Shown: one piece after another, positions 61,216-64,000 of the stretch | How the letters are laid out: the number at the start of each line of letters is the position of its first letter | Numbering within the stretch: the stretch's first letter is position 1 | Assembly (NCBI RefSeq): GCF_036417845.1 | Contig: NC_090020.1 | Location: 39,726,425 to 39,790,424, forward strand | DNA from: Apteryx mantelli | Taxonomy: Eukaryota > Chordata > Aves > Apterygiformes > Apterygidae | Length of the DNA stretch: 64,000 nucleotides | Direction of reading: 5' to 3' | Notes under the pieces: generated by a model | The model's database searches: none | The model's input: the letters and a program-made list of their open reading frames with translations, nothing else | What the model was told of the DNA's origin: nothing | Program-made: the position numbers and the translations under genes

Positions 61216-64000
61216 TAAATCATAAGTCTGCAATGTGAAGTTTCTCTTGCATGCTAAAACTTGTGGGTTTTTTTTTTTGCATAAGAAATGTGTGATCTAG
61301 TTTTAAAAAGGTGTCAACTCTAGACTGCCTAATACTGACATTTATGGGAGATTCTGTGGCCTGCTTCCCATTAATTGAACACATCCTTTGGATGTTCAAT
61401 GCCGTGTTCCCCTCCCTTTGGTCTGTGTTAGCCATGGGATTAGCATTTGTACAAGTAGGCTGTTTACTTCAGTGAGAGCAGGATTTGTCCTGTGCTTGCT
61501 TTGTAAAACAGGTGGATTAAAAAAAAAAGGTAGAAAATTTTGCTTCCTTACATAAGACTGTTGAGGGGGCAGTGGGACATGATGGTACCCATTACAAACT
61601 AAAAACCAGACACGGTACAGGGCTTTGCAGCTCTGCTTCTGTTTCTCCCTATTAGCACTTTGCTTGCCGTGTCCAGAAAGTCTGTGAGTGTATTCCATGC
61701 CAGCAAGCCCGAGGGTTGGCTGCTCCCAGTGGTATGGGTTTTCTTATGCTCTCAACTTGCTGTGGTTTCTATGGGGAACTGCCAGATCTCAGAAGGCTTG
61801 TGTACGTCCTACTGCCTTCATTTGTTATCCAGGTTGTTTCAAGACTCTGGTCCAGTTGAGAGTTAGACTGGAGGACACTTGTATGTCTCTGCTTGTTAAA
61901 AGCCAGGGAGGGAGGTAGCAGAGCAGGTGATCTGAGATGTCCTTGAAATAATGTCAAGCATGGGGTTAATATTAAGCACAAAATTATATCCTAGTGCCTT
62001 TTTTTCCCCTCTGAAGCCACTAAGATGGCTCATGTATCCAGAAACCACAGAGATTAAAGGTCACAGAACATGGTCTGTGAAACACTAGATCAGAAGACTA
62101 GTCTGAAGAGAGAACATGAAGAAACGCAGTTGGGAGGCCTAGGCCAAAGATATTTAGCATTAGAGCTTCCTTCAAAATGCCTGCAATATCAGTGGTGTCT
62201 TGACGGACCATACATGCATGTTTACCCCTCCAGCCATAGTCTTTGTTATAGTGGTCTTATTGAAGCTTTCTTTTCAGTTATGTGCTGTGTTTTTACAAAG
62301 TTTTGCACGATGTTACTGGCATATGTCATATCTGAGCACATTTTACAAGTGTTATCAAGAATACGGTCTTGGAAATGCTAACATTTCTACTATCAGAAAT
62401 ACCGCCTTCACTTCTAGTTTTGATAAAGATAGTTATATAGTTTGGATTTCCGTGACACACCCTTGAAAAAAAGTTAGATCACTTCCGCCTACTTAGGCAG
62501 CAGTGTATATTGACTTTCTGGATGTCATTACTGAATGTTCTGTGCTTCTCAGTTATACCGCTCATTTATATAGTTTGAATTGTATGTCAGCTACATATTC
62601 CAGATTTTTTCCATGCTATACAGTTGGGATGCCTGAATATAATCTAGCTTTAGAGTCTGCCTTGCTCTGTGCTAGAATACTTCTTGTTGGACACAGAAAG
62701 ATGGTCCAACACCCAGGTTATTCTTCACTTAATACGCTTAGCACTATACCAGTCTTACATTGCACTTATGTAATGTCATAACATACACTCTGATATGTCA
62801 TTGTATTTCCCCCACAGTTTGGAGAGATTATCTGGCTTCTGAACTGTGCTCTATTTCTTGTAATAGCTATACACCCTCTGAAACCTCGGATGGTGTCGCA
62901 CCAGTGGGTCTGTGGATGCAGTGTCTTCAGTTGGAGGGCTGTCCCTAGTTTTGCTAAAATCTTGTGTTGGTTTTAGTATGTGTACATGTCAAGGAAGTTT
63001 TGTTTGTTAATAATCACAGCAATTATATTGACATTGCTTTTTTTGTTGTTGTTGTCTGTACGTAATATTACCTGTTGGGTGTAAGATAGCGAAATGGTGG
63101 CCCTTGAAACTTTCTGATGATAGTGTAATTACAAAATTCAAATAACTTTCTAAAAATTAGGAATGGTTATTTATATTTCTTCATTCTTTTTTCAGTTTGG
63201 CAAACTTTTTTTTCCTTTTTCACACCAGAGTGTTTCAGCCCAGTGAAGCTCTTTTGTGGGGTAGTGTTTAACCTAATTGAGTAATAATACAAGCTATCAT
63301 TTTTTAATTTGCTTAAAAATATGTTTGAAATAAGAGAATGTGAATAAAGATAATTACCAGTTTTCATAACAGGACTTGAGGGATTTTCTTAGAATGAGAT
63401 TTTAAATTGCAGGATTTTTTGGTTACATTCATGAAATTAAAACCGTAATCTACTGCAGGCTATGAGTAGCCATTTGGGCAAATATGAAGATCAGACTATA
63501 ACTTTTCGCTGTGCTGTAGCCAAGGTTTCAATAGGCATTCTGTGTTGCGTTTTTCTCTTTTAATTCTGACTCAATGGTCTTGGCAATTGGAACAAAGCCT
63601 TTACATTTGAATGAAGGGTTGTAAAACTGTTCAGAAGGACTTGACTGACAAGCAAGTTCTTTGTAATTTTTTCCTTTTTTGAAAAAGCTGAAAGAAAATT
63701 CAAGGGGGTGGGAATAGATAGTTTTTCTCTGATGTTCCTGTGTGTGCATGTACATGTACAAGTACATAAAATATATGCTTACATACAGGACCATTTAAAT
63801 TTGATTAAACAGTTTGAGCAAGTGAGTAGTGTGAGTTGCATGCAGTGAAATAGGATTGGTGAGTATCTGTGTAGGTTTTCCATCTCATGTGTATCTGTGG
63901 TGTTTGATTACATTTACTGAAATCTTAAGCCAACAGTGTGAGTAAAAATGATGCATTTTAGGGAGAGATGTTTGGTAATATGAATGTCTGCATTTCCTGT
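61216..64000. other. Intronic AT-rich sequence, nothing recognised
   Basis: No exon, clear repeat or strong motif cluster was found. Consecutive open frames at 62070-62781 on + resemble no family. Confidence 0.45.

Larger units (their letters stand above)
55875..64000 (+). other. ZNF608: ZNF608 intron following the first coding exon (5' part, runs off the window)
   Basis: The intron begins with GTAGGA at 55875. No further ZNF608 coding exon is visible: nothing resembles the expected VDPLF continuation, the VGVNT-type segment or the C2H2 finger. The coding frame stays open by chance for 95 codons into the intron (to 56162) with low-complexity, hydrophobic sequence of no family. The first kilobase is moderately GC-rich; the rest is AT-rich and contains several blocks with enhancer-like motif content, listed separately. 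No interspersed repeat could be assigned with confidence in the intron. Confidence 0.85.

Noticed and set aside
62070..62781. Run of open frames on + in the intron, two of them in one frame with few stops
   Set aside because: No resemblance to a protein; hydrophobic, Cys/Tyr-rich translation typical of AT-rich chance frames.
1..64000. CRISPR arrays, operons, phage or endogenous-virus genes
   Set aside because: No direct-repeat/spacer array, no operon-like gene packing, and no recognisable viral coding sequence or paired LTRs were seen.

Overview
This is vertebrate nuclear DNA, most likely from a bird. One recognisable gene enters the window: the first coding exon of ZNF608 (a large C2H2 zinc-finger transcriptional regulator, paralogue of ZNF609) lies on the + strand at 54987-55874. 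The encoded 296 residues match what I know of the vertebrate ZNF608 N-terminus rather than that of ZNF609. A sauropsid, and probably avian, source is inferred from the low interspersed-repeat load: no dense L1, Alu or B-type SINEs, only a few very decayed MIR-like, CR1/L3-like and hAT-like remnants. No bacterial or viral gene layout is visible.

Layout. 1-47000: an AT-rich, gene-poor upstream flank with no gene I can support. It holds old repeat relics, microsatellites, long poly-C runs, a few isolated GC-rich islets and several blocks that look like developmental enhancers (TAATTA-type homeodomain sites, an RFX X-box, retained CpGs). One segment at 21574-22353 on the - strand is unusually open and may be a decayed coding sequence of unknown origin. 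47600-53900: a chain of CpG-rich islands separated by AT-rich blocks, the usual architecture at the 5' end of a developmental regulator. Two of the islands carry paired, inverted CCAAT boxes; the pair at 51279-51325 flanks a TATA-like element and is followed by a consensus splice donor at 51715, so it is the best candidate ZNF608 promoter and noncoding first exon. 54971-55874: the first coding exon. 55875-64000: the start of a long intron that continues past the window and contains further enhancer-like blocks, including a SoxE-type dimer site.

How it fits together. The inferred picture is a single regulatory landscape: a gene desert with distal elements, a multi-island promoter, a 5' UTR exon joined to the coding exon over an intron of about 3.3 kb, and an element-rich next intron. 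Conservation, transcription start sites and splicing cannot be tested from one sequence, so every regulatory call is a hypothesis. I found no evidence of a new biological system. The observations most worth checking are the inverted NF-Y promoter, an upstream ORF that would overlap the ZNF608 start codon, a five-unit GGGGCC array inside a CpG island, and the open but stop-interrupted frame near 22 kb.
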